A stretch of DNA of 64,000 nt from Chloroflexota bacterium. GTDB taxonomy: Bacteria; Chloroflexota; Anaerolineae; Anaerolineales; Villigracilaceae. The position numbers were made by a program, and so were the translations under genes. Under the pieces are notes generated by a model. The model was not told where the DNA came from, did not search any database, and saw only the letters and a list, made by a program, of their open reading frames with translations. Below are positions 10,808 through 18,281 of this stretch, one piece after another; the first letter of the stretch is position 1; each line of letters opens with the position of its first letter. The DNA is taken from NCBI GenBank assembly GCA_016234495.1, contig JACRBI010000044.1:104076-168075 (forward strand). The letters are read 5' to 3'.

Positions 10808-11836
10808 ATGCCAAGTACAATCCTGATCGTAGACGATGAAGCCGGTGGAAGATATACCCTCGAGTCCATTCTGGAGGAACAGGGCTACCGCATTGAAATG
10901 GCAGAGAACGGCATGGAAGCCCTTGAAAAGGCGCATCAACTTTTGCCGGATGTGATTCTGCTGGATGTAATGATGCCGGACATGGATGGGTTTGAGGTTT
11001 GCCAGCGCATTCGAAAAGATACTCTCCTCGCCGAGATCCCCATCATCATGCTGACAGCCCTGGATGACAGGAAATCCTTTCTCACCGGGCTCGAATCAGG
11101 CGCGGACGATTACATCACCAAGCCCTATGACCGCCATGAACTGCGCGCGCGCCTGCATGGCATCACACGCCTCAACCGTTATAAAAAATTACTGGATGAA
11201 CGCGCCAACATCGAGAAGATACATGAACAGCTTCTGGCCGCTTATGAAGCCACCATTATCGGCTGGTCAAATGCCCTGGATCTGCGCGACAAGGAGACCG
11301 AGGGACATTCCCAGCGGGTGGCTGACCTTTCAGGCAGGCTGGCAGAGATGATGGGCATCACCGGGATGGATATGGTTTACATGCGGCGCGGCTCGCTTCT
11401 GCACGACATTGGGAAGCTTGGCGTGCCTGATTCCATTTTGCTCAAGCCGGATAAATTGACCGAGGAGGAATGGGCTGTCATGCACAAGCACCCGCAATAT
11501 GCCTACGACATGATCTACCCGATCGAATACCTGCGCCCCTCGCTGGACATTCCCTACTCTCATCACGAAAAATGGGATGGCACAGGGTATCCGCGCGGCT
11601 TGAAAGGCCAGGAAATTCCTTTAACGGCGCGCATCTTTGCGGTGGTGGATGTTTGGGATGCCCTGACTTCCGACCGTCCTTACCGCCCCGCATGGGATGA
11701 AGCCAAAGCGCTTGAATATATCCGCGAGGAATCCGGCAAACACTTTGACCCGCAGGTGGCTGAACTTTTTATCAAGATGATGGATGAGTTGAAAACCGTC
11801 TCGAAAAACGAAACTCTCTGGTCAAAATTAAATTGA
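10808..11836 (+). CDS. REC-HD-GYP response regulator (RpfG type, probable cyclic-di-GMP phosphodiesterase)
   Basis: An N-terminal receiver (acceptor D53 in LLDVMMP, LTAL, TKPYD) is joined by a helix to an HD-GYP domain with GHSQRV, the HDIGKLG metal motif near residue 200 and DGTGYPRGL. HD-GYP enzymes of this layout hydrolyse cyclic-di-GMP; here the receiver would gate that activity. Two ATGs are adjacent (10805 and 10808); the AAGGAG at 10797-10802 spaces better with the second, so 10808 is chosen. It follows the giant kinase by about 50 bases and is the only clear output protein of the cluster, so it is the best candidate endpoint of the phosphorelay. Confidence 0.92.
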   Translation: MPSTILIVDDEAGGRYTLESILEEQGYRIEMAENGMEALEKAHQLLPDVILLDVMMPDMDGFEVCQRIRKDTLLAEIPIIMLTALDDRKSFLTGLESGADDYITKPYDRHELRARLHGITRLNRYKKLLDERANIEKIHEQLLAAYEATIIGWSNALDLRDKETEGHSQRVADLSGRLAEMMGITGMDMVYMRRGSLLHDIGKLGVPDSILLKPDKLTEEEWAVMHKHPQYAYDMIYPIEYLRPSLDIPYSHHEKWDGTGYPRGLKGQEIPLTARIFAVVDVWDALTSDRPYRPAWDEAKALEYIREESGKHFDPQVAELFIKMMDELKTVSKNETLWSKLN

Positions 11837-11845
11837 AGGAACAAC

Positions 11846-12274
11846 ATGGCGATATTACCTGAAGCGCTGATCGAAATCAGCGAGCATCATGAGGCAGATT
11901 ACAAGCCGCTCGTTGATTCCCAGTCCTGGCGCGTGGCGCTGATGAATTACACGGTTGATCTACTGCCCGAGAAAATCAAGCGGATGCAGAAACACACGGA
12001 GACCGACGAAGTCTTTGTGCTGCTTGCCGGACGATGTATTTTATTTGCCGGGGAAGGGGAGGAGAGCGTGACCAAAGTCCATGCGCTGGATATGGAACTG
12101 TATAAACTCTATAACGTGAAGAAAGGCGTCTGGCATTCGCATACGTTCAGCGAGGATGCGCGGGTGCTGATCGTCGAAAACCGCGATACGGTTGATGAAA
12201 ATTCCCCGTTCGTTGGATTGAGCAAAAGTCAATGCGATGAGGTTGTAAGTTTGACAAAGAATCTTTGGAAATAA
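11846..12274 (+). CDS. Small cupin-fold protein
   Basis: 142 residues forming a single compact cupin-like barrel: a KHTETDEVFVLLAG segment gives the typical His/Glu-rich motif, and GVWHSHTFSEDARVLIVEN forms the second motif. Similar small proteins of unknown function occur widely and resemble ureidoglycolate lyase or sugar-nucleotide cupins, but no specific substrate can be assigned. It starts 9 bases after the HD-GYP gene with a GAAGGA ribosome site and ends the signalling operon; a palindromic element follows directly. Confidence 0.75.
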   Translation: MAILPEALIEISEHHEADYKPLVDSQSWRVALMNYTVDLLPEKIKRMQKHTETDEVFVLLAGRCILFAGEGEESVTKVHALDMELYKLYNVKKGVWHSHTFSEDARVLIVENRDTVDENSPFVGLSKSQCDEVVSLTKNLWK

Positions 12275-12276
12275 AA

Positions 12277-12304
12277 GTAAGGGCGACGCCTGCGTCGCCC
12301 TTAC
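12277..12304. repeat. Palindromic repeat, GTAGGGGCGACCC family (variant)
   Basis: Perfect 13-base inverted repeat GTAAGGGCGACGC / GCGTCGCCCTTAC with a 2-base centre. It lies between two convergent genes and may act as a bidirectional terminator. Read on the minus strand, its GTAA carries the TAA stop codon of the SMP-30 gene. Confidence 0.8.
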
Positions 12305-13152
12305 GGATTAAATTCAAACGTCGGCATTCCCTCAACATTCGTAATCACTTTAAACAACCCGCCTGAGAGTGGGTATTTTTTCAGGTTGACTTCGCTCATG
12401 CCGACCCGCGCCGAGGTGACGTACAACTCGTTCATGCCCCTGCCGCCGAAGACGCATGACGATGTGTGCAGGGCGGGAACGGGAACCTGCTCCAGCAGTT
12501 TGCCTGTATTTGGATTCCACTTTGTCACCTGCGCGCCGCCCCACATGGCGATCCACAAATTGCCTTTGGTGTCAGAGGTCATGCCGTCGGGCCAGCCAAG
12601 CGACTCTGGCACACGAATCGCAACACGCGGATTCGCAATCTGTCCATTGGCGATGTCGTAATCAAATGCTTTTACTTCGCGTGTGGGCGTATCAATGTAA
12701 AAAAAAGTTTTGTGGTCAACGCTCCAGGCGAGGCCGTTCGAGATGCGAATGCAATCAAGCAGGCGGGTTACTTGACCGCCATCGAAGGAATACAATGCGC
12801 CGCTCGCGTCCTTTTCGGTCATGTCCATTGTGCCGGCCAGGAAGCGCCCGGCCGGGTCACACTTGCCGTCGTTGAATCGGTTTTGGGGCGGTTCGCTCAC
12901 AGACGCGAGAACTGTCACTTGACCGGAATCAGGCTCAAGGTCGGCGAAGCTGAAGCGTTTGCCTAGGAGTAGATTCCCATTTTTGCGCGGGGCAATGCAC
13001 CCGATGAAGTCATCCAATTCGGCAAGGAATTCCGTGTTGGCGTAAATTCTTTTTTCTAGAATATCGAGCCAGTAAAGGGTTTGCGTTTTCGCATCCCATG
13101 CGGGGCCTTCGCCGAGAGTTGCTTTTGCATCGAGAATTAATTCGGATTTCAT
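12301..13152 (-). CDS. SMP-30/gluconolactonase family protein
   Basis: 283 residues with the six-bladed propeller pattern of the SMP-30/gluconolactonase/LRE family, calcium-dependent sugar lactonases. The four usual metal ligands are visible: E15 (EGPAWD), N94 (RFNDGK), N139 (SNGLAW) and D189 (GWPDGM). The ATG at 13152 is preferred because the longer frame to 13233 would run into the divergent methyltransferase, and because a TATACT box lies 7 bases before 13152. The stop codon sits inside a palindromic element. Substrate unknown; a sugar-acid lactone is the family default. Confidence 0.87.
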   Translation of the reverse strand: MKSELILDAKATLGEGPAWDAKTQTLYWLDILEKRIYANTEFLAELDDFIGCIAPRKNGNLLLGKRFSFADLEPDSGQVTVLASVSEPPQNRFNDGKCDPAGRFLAGTMDMTEKDASGALYSFDGGQVTRLLDCIRISNGLAWSVDHKTFFYIDTPTREVKAFDYDIANGQIANPRVAIRVPESLGWPDGMTSDTKGNLWIAMWGGAQVTKWNPNTGKLLEQVPVPALHTSSCVFGGRGMNELYVTSARVGMSEVNLKKYPLSGGLFKVITNVEGMPTFEFNP

Positions 13153-13159
13153 AATCGTC

Positions 13160-13165
13160 AGTATA
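13160..13165 (-). promoter_or_regulatory. -10 box of a probable leaderless promoter (SMP-30 gene)
   Basis: TATACT on the minus strand ends 7 bases before the ATG at 13152, and no Shine-Dalgarno sequence precedes that ATG. Transcription would start at or next to the start codon. The -35 region is weak. Confidence 0.5.
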
Positions 13166-13191
13166 AACGCTGGAAGATTTACTCGGAAGGG

Positions 13192-13197
13192 TATAAT
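13192..13197 (+). promoter_or_regulatory. -10 box of a probable leaderless promoter (methyltransferase)
   Basis: A perfect TATAAT ends 7 bases before the ATG at 13205, with no ribosome-binding site between. It forms a compact divergent promoter pair with the minus-strand box at 13160-13165. Confidence 0.6.
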
Positions 13198-13204
13198 TTT
13201 TGAC

Positions 13205-14053
13205 ATGCCCATCACCCGCGATGCGATCCGCAAATATTATGATGAGAATACAAATCTATTTCTCAAGTTCAGGGGGCGAGGTACGGGCAAGCCTGAGAAT
13301 ATTCACCGGTCGTTGTGGGTGGAGGATGTGCGGATCCTCGAAGATGCCCTCAATGTTTCAAATGCGCTTATTCTCAGGGAAATAGAATCTATTGTTCAAA
13401 CAAATGCGCGCATTGCCGATCTTGGCTGCGGCGTAGGCGCAGGCTTGTTTTATATTTATCCGCGTTTGCATGAACCCGACCTCGCATTCGGCTTAACGCT
13501 CAGCCCGTTGCAGGCAAAACTGGCGCGAGAGTCTGCGGAACATTTGGGGTTACAGGATCGAATCCTTTTTGCCGAAGGTGATTTCACCAGCGTGCCGCTT
13601 GCGAATGATCTCGATGCGGTTTATTCAGTTGAAGCGATCGTCCATGCCATCGAGCCTGAAAAATATTTTCTCGAAGCCGGTCGATTGCTGCGAAAGGGAG
13701 GCAGATTAATCCTCGTGGATGATTTCATCGCGGCGCGTCCGTTTTTACGGAGCGAGTCAAAATGGCTGAATGCCTTCATCAAAGGCTGGCATGTGCCCGG
13801 CCTGCGGACTGCGGCGCAGTCCACTTCGTTTGCAGAAAAAAATAATTTGCGTTTGCTAAAAAATGAAAATCTCACCCCGCACCTGCGCCTGCGCAATTTG
13901 CCAAACAGCATGGCGGGCGCGATTCTTTTTATCGGAAATCATTTGCCAATTCGCCACGCGATATTACCGTCCATGCTCGGCAGTATGGCTTTGCAGCAAT
14001 GCCTGAAAATGGGAATCGTTGAATATCGATTTCTTGTCTTTGAGAAGATTTAA
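13205..14053 (+). CDS. Class I SAM-dependent methyltransferase
   Basis: 282 residues. Motif I is ADLGCGVGAG (71-80), followed by GLTLSPLQAKLA, an acidic AEGDF segment and a YSVEAIVHA motif typical of the UbiE/sterol/tocopherol methyltransferase branch (methyltransf_11). The N-terminal YYDENTNLFLKF stretch also resembles that branch. The acceptor cannot be named: lipid or quinone substrates are plausible. It is transcribed alone, divergently from the SMP-30 gene and convergently with the FAD dehydrogenase, overlapping that gene's end by four bases. Confidence 0.85.
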   Translation: MPITRDAIRKYYDENTNLFLKFRGRGTGKPENIHRSLWVEDVRILEDALNVSNALILREIESIVQTNARIADLGCGVGAGLFYIYPRLHEPDLAFGLTLSPLQAKLARESAEHLGLQDRILFAEGDFTSVPLANDLDAVYSVEAIVHAIEPEKYFLEAGRLLRKGGRLILVDDFIAARPFLRSESKWLNAFIKGWHVPGLRTAAQSTSFAEKNNLRLLKNENLTPHLRLRNLPNSMAGAILFIGNHLPIRHAILPSMLGSMALQQCLKMGIVEYRFLVFEKI

Positions 14054-15300
14054 AACCGATCCAGCCGCATCGGACTTAAGCTGACAGCTGGTTCCTGTCC
14101 ATTGAGCAACTCCGCCACCACCTGACCTGTGCCGGGTCCGAGAGAAAGTCCCAGCATGGCGTGGCCTGTGGCAAAAATCAAATTGCTGTGCTGTGGAGAT
14201 TTTCCAATGATGGGCATTCCATCCGGCGTGGTGGGGCGCAGTCCCGCCCAGGTTTCTTTCACATCCAATTTTTCATCAAGCCGCAAATATTCCCGCGCCG
14301 AATTTTCGATGCGTTGAATCCAAACGGGATTCGGCTCCATGCTGTAATTGCCGACTTCCAAGCGGCCTGTGAAACGAAGGACTTCGCCCATTGGCGAGAC
14401 CGCGACTCTCCGCTCGCCGAGAATCAACGCATGGCTTGGCATCGTCTTCGTGGCAGACATGGTCGTGCTGTATCCGCGTGCAGGCTGGATGGGGATGTTT
14501 AATTTCAGATCTTCAGCAATGGATGGAGTCAATGCGCCTGCGGCAAGCACAATTTGCTCGGCTTCAAAATCTCCTGCTGTAGTTTTAATTTTTGTAACTT
14601 TGCCATTGGCTGAGTTGAATCCAATGACTTGCGTGCCATTCATTAACTCCGCGCCCATGGACTTGACACGTTCTTTCAGTAAACTCAGAAAGACCGCAGG
14701 GTTGAGATGCGCATCTCCCGTGAAATGCACGCCGCCAATGACATCGTCCAGCGCGGCAGGTTCGACTGCGTGAATTTTTGCCTTGTCATATACGCTGACG
14801 GGAATTCCATGCTTCTGAATGAACTCGCCTTCGTGCTGTCCATCGTGGAAGGCTTTCTCCGTCTTGTATAAAAAGAGCAGCCCTTTTTCCTGATAGGCGC
14901 AATCGAATTTATCTTCGGCAACGATCTGTGCAAAATTCTTCGCGCTCAATTGACCAAGGTCATTCAATGGCTTGATACTTCGCAGAACATTGGCTTCACT
15001 GCACGCCAGTACAAATTTCAAAAGCCATGAAAGATAATTCGGGTCGAGGCTGACCTTCATGCCAAAGGGACTATGCGCGGGGTCGAGCATCCACTTAAGG
15101 GCAGAGGTCACCACCCCCGGCGCCGCCAGTGGAATAATATGACTCGGCACAATATGTCCCGCATTGCCCGATCCGCTGCCCCTGCCGATCTCATTTGCGT
15201 CAAGCAGGGTGACTCGCCTTCCAGATTTCAAAAGGTAGTACGCACAGCTTAAACCTACTGGTCCGCCGCCGATGATTAATACATCATGTTTTGATTTCAT
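14050..15300 (-). CDS. FAD-dependent D-amino-acid dehydrogenase, probable D-hydroxyproline dehydrogenase
   Basis: 416 residues of the DadA/DAO fold: an N-terminal Rossmann dinucleotide motif (LIIGGGPVGLSCAY, GGGPVG at 11-16), an FAD-binding LLDANEIGRGSGSGNAGH segment, and a C-terminal GLRPTTPDGMPIIG...GHAMLGLSLGPGTG motif. DadA-type enzymes oxidise D-amino acids and pass electrons to the respiratory chain. The two genes upstream on the same strand encode a hydroxyproline epimerase and a DapA-type deaminase, which makes D-4-hydroxyproline the likely substrate, giving 1-pyrroline-4-hydroxy-2-carboxylate. General family certain; substrate inferred from the neighbours. Confidence 0.88.
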   Translation of the reverse strand: MKSKHDVLIIGGGPVGLSCAYYLLKSGRRVTLLDANEIGRGSGSGNAGHIVPSHIIPLAAPGVVTSALKWMLDPAHSPFGMKVSLDPNYLSWLLKFVLACSEANVLRSIKPLNDLGQLSAKNFAQIVAEDKFDCAYQEKGLLFLYKTEKAFHDGQHEGEFIQKHGIPVSVYDKAKIHAVEPAALDDVIGGVHFTGDAHLNPAVFLSLLKERVKSMGAELMNGTQVIGFNSANGKVTKIKTTAGDFEAEQIVLAAGALTPSIAEDLKLNIPIQPARGYSTTMSATKTMPSHALILGERRVAVSPMGEVLRFTGRLEVGNYSMEPNPVWIQRIENSAREYLRLDEKLDVKETWAGLRPTTPDGMPIIGKSPQHSNLIFATGHAMLGLSLGPGTGQVVAELLNGQEPAVSLSPMRLDRF

Positions 15301-15313
15301 TCAGTCTCCGATA

Positions 15314-15375
15314 AGACGATGGACAATAGACCACAGACCGTAGTTTTATCGTCCATCGTCAAAGGTCTATCGTCT
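15314..15375. repeat. Palindromic repeat, AGACGATGGACAATAGACC family
   Basis: An imperfect dyad: it begins AGACGAT and ends ATCGTCT, with internal ATGGAC/GTCCAT and TAGACC/GGTCTA pairs. It fills the gap between the dehydrogenase and the epimerase; the TAG stop of the epimerase (minus strand) uses its terminal bases. Related copies lie near 24500, 26535, 30872, 33898 and 35538. Confidence 0.75.
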
Positions 15376-16420
15376 AAATGCCTTTTCCAAACGGATCACG
15401 CTCATCCACCAAAACCGTCCCTTCGGACATGACCCACGCTTCGCCCGTAATCGTCGGGATGATTCGGTTATCCTGAATCTGGATACTCCCCTCGAAGATG
15501 CTTCCGACGACGCTTTGTTGTTTCCAGACTTGACCCACTTGCAGTTTACCATCACCGTAGAGACATGCGAGTTTAGCGCTGGTACCCGTTCCGCATGGCG
15601 AGCGGTCATATGCCTTGCCCGGGCAGAGGACAAAACTTTTGCTGTCCGCTTCGGGCGTGGATGCGAATAACTCGACGTGGTCGATCTCTGCGCCGTTCGC
15701 GCCAGTGATGCCATTCGCCGTCAACTGCTCGCGGACTCGCCATGAGAAATCGGTCAGCGCTTCGAGGTTTTGCATGTTCACGTCCATGCCGTGGTCGTGG
15801 ACGAGGAAGAACCAGTTGCCGCCCCACGCCACGTCGCCGTGGACGGTTTTGCCATCAACAGTGACAGGGATGTGAGTCAGGTGGCGGTAGGAAGGGATGT
15901 TTTGGACGGAGACTTTATTGGGATACATGTCATTGCGAGGGTCATGACCCGAAGCAATCTTCTCATTAGGTTGGGGATTGCTCACCTGCACTGCACCAAA
16001 CGCAGTGCGGTGCAAGTGTCGCCCCTGCGGGGCTCGCAACGACATATTATGCAGAGTTGCTTCCACCACTCCAACAGGAGTTTCAACGCGAATCACTCCA
16101 GGTTGTACTTTGCCAAGATATGCCAGCGAAGCAATCAAACCAATCGTGCCGTGTCCACACATGCCGAGGTAACCGACGTTGTTGAAGTAGATGACTCCGA
16201 ATTGACAGGTGGGGTCGGCGGGCGGGACGAGGTAGGCGCCGACGAGCACGTCTGAGCCGCGGGGTTCGAGCAGGACGGTGCGGCGCAGGTCGTCGTGATT
16301 CTTTTTCAGCGTGGATAATTTTTCAGCAACGGAACCAGTTCCAAGGTCGAAGGGAAGCGAGGTGATTAATCGTGTAGGTTCGCCGCCAGTGTGGGAGTCC
16401 AAGTATGGGATACGAATCAT
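15374..16420 (-). CDS. 4-hydroxyproline 2-epimerase / proline racemase family, with an in-frame repeat insertion
   Basis: 348 residues of the proline racemase fold. Both catalytic cysteines are visible: C88 in MCGHGTIG and C276 in DRSPCGTGTSAK, with GDVAWGGNWFF in between. The family interconverts trans-4-hydroxy-L-proline and its D-epimer. The ATG at 16420 starts the conserved IRIPYLDSHTGGEPTR; the frame extends 10 codons further into repeat sequence and that extension is not family-like. Residues about 126-164 are an extra segment compared with the family, where a short loop normally joins VVEATLH to KVSVQNIPSYR; it is encoded by a palindromic element (15927-16045). Active-site segments are intact, so the enzyme may still work. 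Neighbouring DapA-type and DadA-type genes complete the pathway. Confidence 0.88.
   Translation of the reverse strand: MIRIPYLDSHTGGEPTRLITSLPFDLGTGSVAEKLSTLKKNHDDLRRTVLLEPRGSDVLVGAYLVPPADPTCQFGVIYFNNVGYLGMCGHGTIGLIASLAYLGKVQPGVIRVETPVGVVEATLHNMSLRAPQGRHLHRTAFGAVQVSNPQPNEKIASGHDPRNDMYPNKVSVQNIPSYRHLTHIPVTVDGKTVHGDVAWGGNWFFLVHDHGMDVNMQNLEALTDFSWRVREQLTANGITGANGAEIDHVELFASTPEADSKSFVLCPGKAYDRSPCGTGTSAKLACLYGDGKLQVGQVWKQQSVVGSIFEGSIQIQDNRIIPTITGEAWVMSEGTVLVDERDPFGKGI
15927..16045. repeat. Palindromic element (ATGTCRTTGCGAG ends) inserted within the epimerase gene
   Basis: Terminal inverted repeats ATGTCATTGCGAG (15927-15939) and CTCGCAACGACAT (16033-16045) match with one mismatch and enclose GAAGCAATC and other dyads. 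The same ends bound the intergenic element at 59118-59221. Here the element is translated without a stop as roughly 39 extra residues. Confidence 0.85.
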
Positions 16421-16427
16421 ATTTTTT

Positions 16428-16572
16428 AACACAAAGGGCACGAAGTACACTAAGGTGGGTTAAGGGATGATTTTGGTTGTGAGTTTTAGACTATCACGAC
16501 TGATGGTCGAAAAGAAGTCATCGCGTTGCGCCACATAAACCTTCGTGACCTTTGCGTCCTTCGTGGTTAGAT
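16428..16572. repeat. Inverted repeat pair, CACGAAGGACGCAAAGG family
   Basis: AACACAAAGGGCACGAAG (from 16429) and its divergent inverse CCTTCGTGACCTTTGCGTCC (from 16540) flank about 80 bases without coding signal between the epimerase and the DapA-type gene. The stop codon of the DapA-type gene (16567-16569) lies in the right arm. Confidence 0.6.
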
Positions 16573-17436
16573 GCTCTTGAAAATCTTCTCGAATTCCGCG
16601 CGGTCTTCAGCGGTGAGGGTGAGCAATGGCAGGCGCGGACCGCCGACGGGGATGCCGAGCAGTTCGCAGCCGATCTTCACTTTTTGCAAATAGCTGCCGC
16701 TTTCGACGCTGCGAAGGAGGGGCATGAGTTTGTCCATGCGGGCGCGGGCAGTGACGAAGTCTTTGGCGAGTGCGGCTTCGAGCACGTTGTGATGTTGCAG
16801 TGGAGCACAGGAGGCGGCGCCGCCGATCCATGCGGTGGTGCCCCACAGGAAGTAGTCGAGGGCTTGGTCGTCGGAGCCGCAGATGATCTGGTAGCGGTCG
16901 CCGTAACGTTCGAGCATGCCATAGACGCGGGACATGTCGCTGGAGGCTTCTTTGATGCCGATGACGTGGTCGTATTTGGTGAGACCGTCCATCACGTCAA
17001 AGCCGACTTCGGTGCCTGCGCGCCAGGGGAAGTTATACAGCACGATGGGAATTTTGACGGCTTTGGCGACGGCTTCGTAATGCGCGAGCAGTTCGCGCTG
17101 GTTGGGACGCGAATACGGCGGGACGGCGACCATCAGCGCGTCGTAACCCATCTCTTCGGCGATCTGCGAGTAGCGGACGACGTCACGCGTGGCGCCAGAG
17201 TTGGTGCCTGCAATCAGCGTGACCCGCCCGTCCACTTTTTCTTTGACGAATTTGAAAATGTCCAGCCGTTCGGCTTCGGTGAAGGCATAGACTTCGCCCG
17301 TGGTGCCGCCGGGGACAAGTCCCGCGATCTTGTTGGCGATCAGGTATTCGATCAGTTGTTCAAGGACGGGGTAGTTGATGCTTTCGTCCGCGTTGAAGGG
17401 GGTGACGATGGGGGCGTAAATTCCTTTGAGGTGCAT
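16567..17436 (-). CDS. DapA-family aldolase/lyase, probable 1-pyrroline-4-hydroxy-2-carboxylate deaminase
   Basis: 289 residues of the dihydrodipicolinate synthase/N-acetylneuraminate lyase TIM barrel. GGTTGE at 43-48, Y134 in LYNFPWRAG and the Schiff-base lysine K162 in GIKEAS are all present. In hydroxyproline catabolic clusters such an enzyme deaminates 1-pyrroline-4-hydroxy-2-carboxylate to 2-oxoglutarate semialdehyde. That fits the epimerase and FAD dehydrogenase downstream, and no lysine biosynthesis genes are nearby. True DapA activity cannot be excluded by sequence. A semialdehyde dehydrogenase for the last step is not in the window. Confidence 0.87.
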   Translation of the reverse strand: MHLKGIYAPIVTPFNADESINYPVLEQLIEYLIANKIAGLVPGGTTGEVYAFTEAERLDIFKFVKEKVDGRVTLIAGTNSGATRDVVRYSQIAEEMGYDALMVAVPPYSRPNQRELLAHYEAVAKAVKIPIVLYNFPWRAGTEVGFDVMDGLTKYDHVIGIKEASSDMSRVYGMLERYGDRYQIICGSDDQALDYFLWGTTAWIGGAASCAPLQHHNVLEAALAKDFVTARARMDKLMPLLRSVESGSYLQKVKIGCELLGIPVGGPRLPLLTLTAEDRAEFEKIFKSI

Positions 17437-17443
17437 GGGGACT

Positions 17444-17495
17444 CCAGTGATCAGTTTTCAGTGAGCAGTAATCAGTGATTGGTAATTGGTGAGTG
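17444..17495. repeat. Repeat tract, CAGTGATCAGTTTTCAGTAATCAGT / ATTGGTAATTGG families
   Basis: Overlapping short dyads (GTGATCAGTTTTCAGTGAGC, AGTAATCAGTGATTGGTAAT) upstream of the DapA-type gene. Related tracts follow the malic enzyme (46937) and precede aroKB (33960). Confidence 0.6.
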
Positions 17496-17535
17496 GTGGT
17501 GAAAGTTTACTTCCCCCAGCGGAAGTGAGCAAGCG

Positions 17536-17871
17536 TTATTTCCGATTTACCCTCACCAAAATTCCTTTCAGGTTCCCTGCCTCGGTAACGGCCTTATCAA
17601 TTTGTTCGGCTTGTTGGAGCAAATCGGGGTTCTGTGTGCAGACCATAATTCCCGCATGTTGGTTTGACTTTGTATGCAGGACAATAAAATCCCAGCGATT
17701 GAGGGTCAATAAAATACGCCCCGATTCTGTGGCAAACGCCAGCACTTCTTCATCGGGAATACGTTGATTGGCTTTTCCTGCTTCGTGAGACGTAAGCACA
17801 TCATGTCCCATCTGGCGCAAATATTGAGCAACCTTGATCGGGAAGTTTTCGTTGGTGTAGAAAGATGCCAT
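17536..17871 (-). CDS. DUF5615 PIN-like protein, toxin-like partner
   Basis: 111 residues: FYTNENFPIKVAQYLRQMGHDV at the N-terminus, then DEEVLAFATESGRILLTLNRWDF, the pattern of DUF5615 (Mut7-C/PIN-like) proteins. Acidic residues N8-E9, D60-E61 and D80 may form a PIN-type metal site. Its ATG overlaps the TAA of the upstream DUF433 gene (TAATG), so the two are translationally coupled. DUF433-DUF5615 pairs are usually regarded as toxin-antitoxin-like; nuclease activity is inferred, not shown. Confidence 0.82.
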   Translation of the reverse strand: MASFYTNENFPIKVAQYLRQMGHDVLTSHEAGKANQRIPDEEVLAFATESGRILLTLNRWDFIVLHTKSNQHAGIMVCTQNPDLLQQAEQIDKAVTEAGNLKGILVRVNRK

Positions 17872-18197
17872 TACCCCTCTTGATTTGCGAGAATAGCCTT
17901 ATCCATTTCTTCTGAATGTGCATCTGCATACGCCCAGGCATTGACCAAATCCACGGCGCGCAGGGATGGGAAGTTTTCGAGAATTGCCGATTCCATCCAG
18001 CCGAGGCGGCGGTAATTTTCCAACGTCCACACAGGGATGCGGGTGCGGACAATGCAAGCCTCGCCGCCAGAAATGCCCGCCGTGTTTTCGATTCCCGCCC
18101 AGGCGTTGCCAACCTCGCGTGCCAGGCGCTGCAAAAGTTCCGCTTTTTCGGCGCGGCTCAAACGGGAAATTTGGGGTTCGATACTTTGGATGCTCAT
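17871..18197 (-). CDS. DUF433 protein, antitoxin-like partner
   Basis: 108 residues. An N-terminal helical part (LSRAEKAELLQRLAREV) precedes the DUF433 core with ENTAGISGGEACIVRTRIPVWTLENYRRLGWMESAILENFPSLRAVDLVNAWAYA, a helix-turn-helix-like fold typical of the partners of DUF5615 proteins (quoted here only as the region at residues 37-92). It is first in a two-gene operon; a GAGG ribosome site precedes the ATG, and a TATAAT box lies about 27 bases upstream at the minus-strand end of the gap before the kinase gene. Confidence 0.82.
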   Translation of the reverse strand: MSIQSIEPQISRLSRAEKAELLQRLAREVGNAWAGIENTAGISGGEACIVRTRIPVWTLENYRRLGWMESAILENFPSLRAVDLVNAWAYADAHSEEMDKAILANQEG

Positions 18198-18281
18198 TTT
18201 TGCCTCAATTTATCTATGGCGATTATACCTTCTCTGTAAAATTACACCTCGATCCGAAGACGAAAAGTTCGCCCCTCGCCG

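Noticed and set aside
16421..16450. Ten-codon N-terminal extension of the epimerase
   Set aside because: It is translated from the CACGAAGG repeat and the family begins at the ATG at 16420.
16552..17478. Long plus-strand open frame (308 codons) opposite the DapA-type gene
   Set aside because: The minus-strand frame has all catalytic residues of the DapA family, while the plus-strand product looks like an antisense reading.
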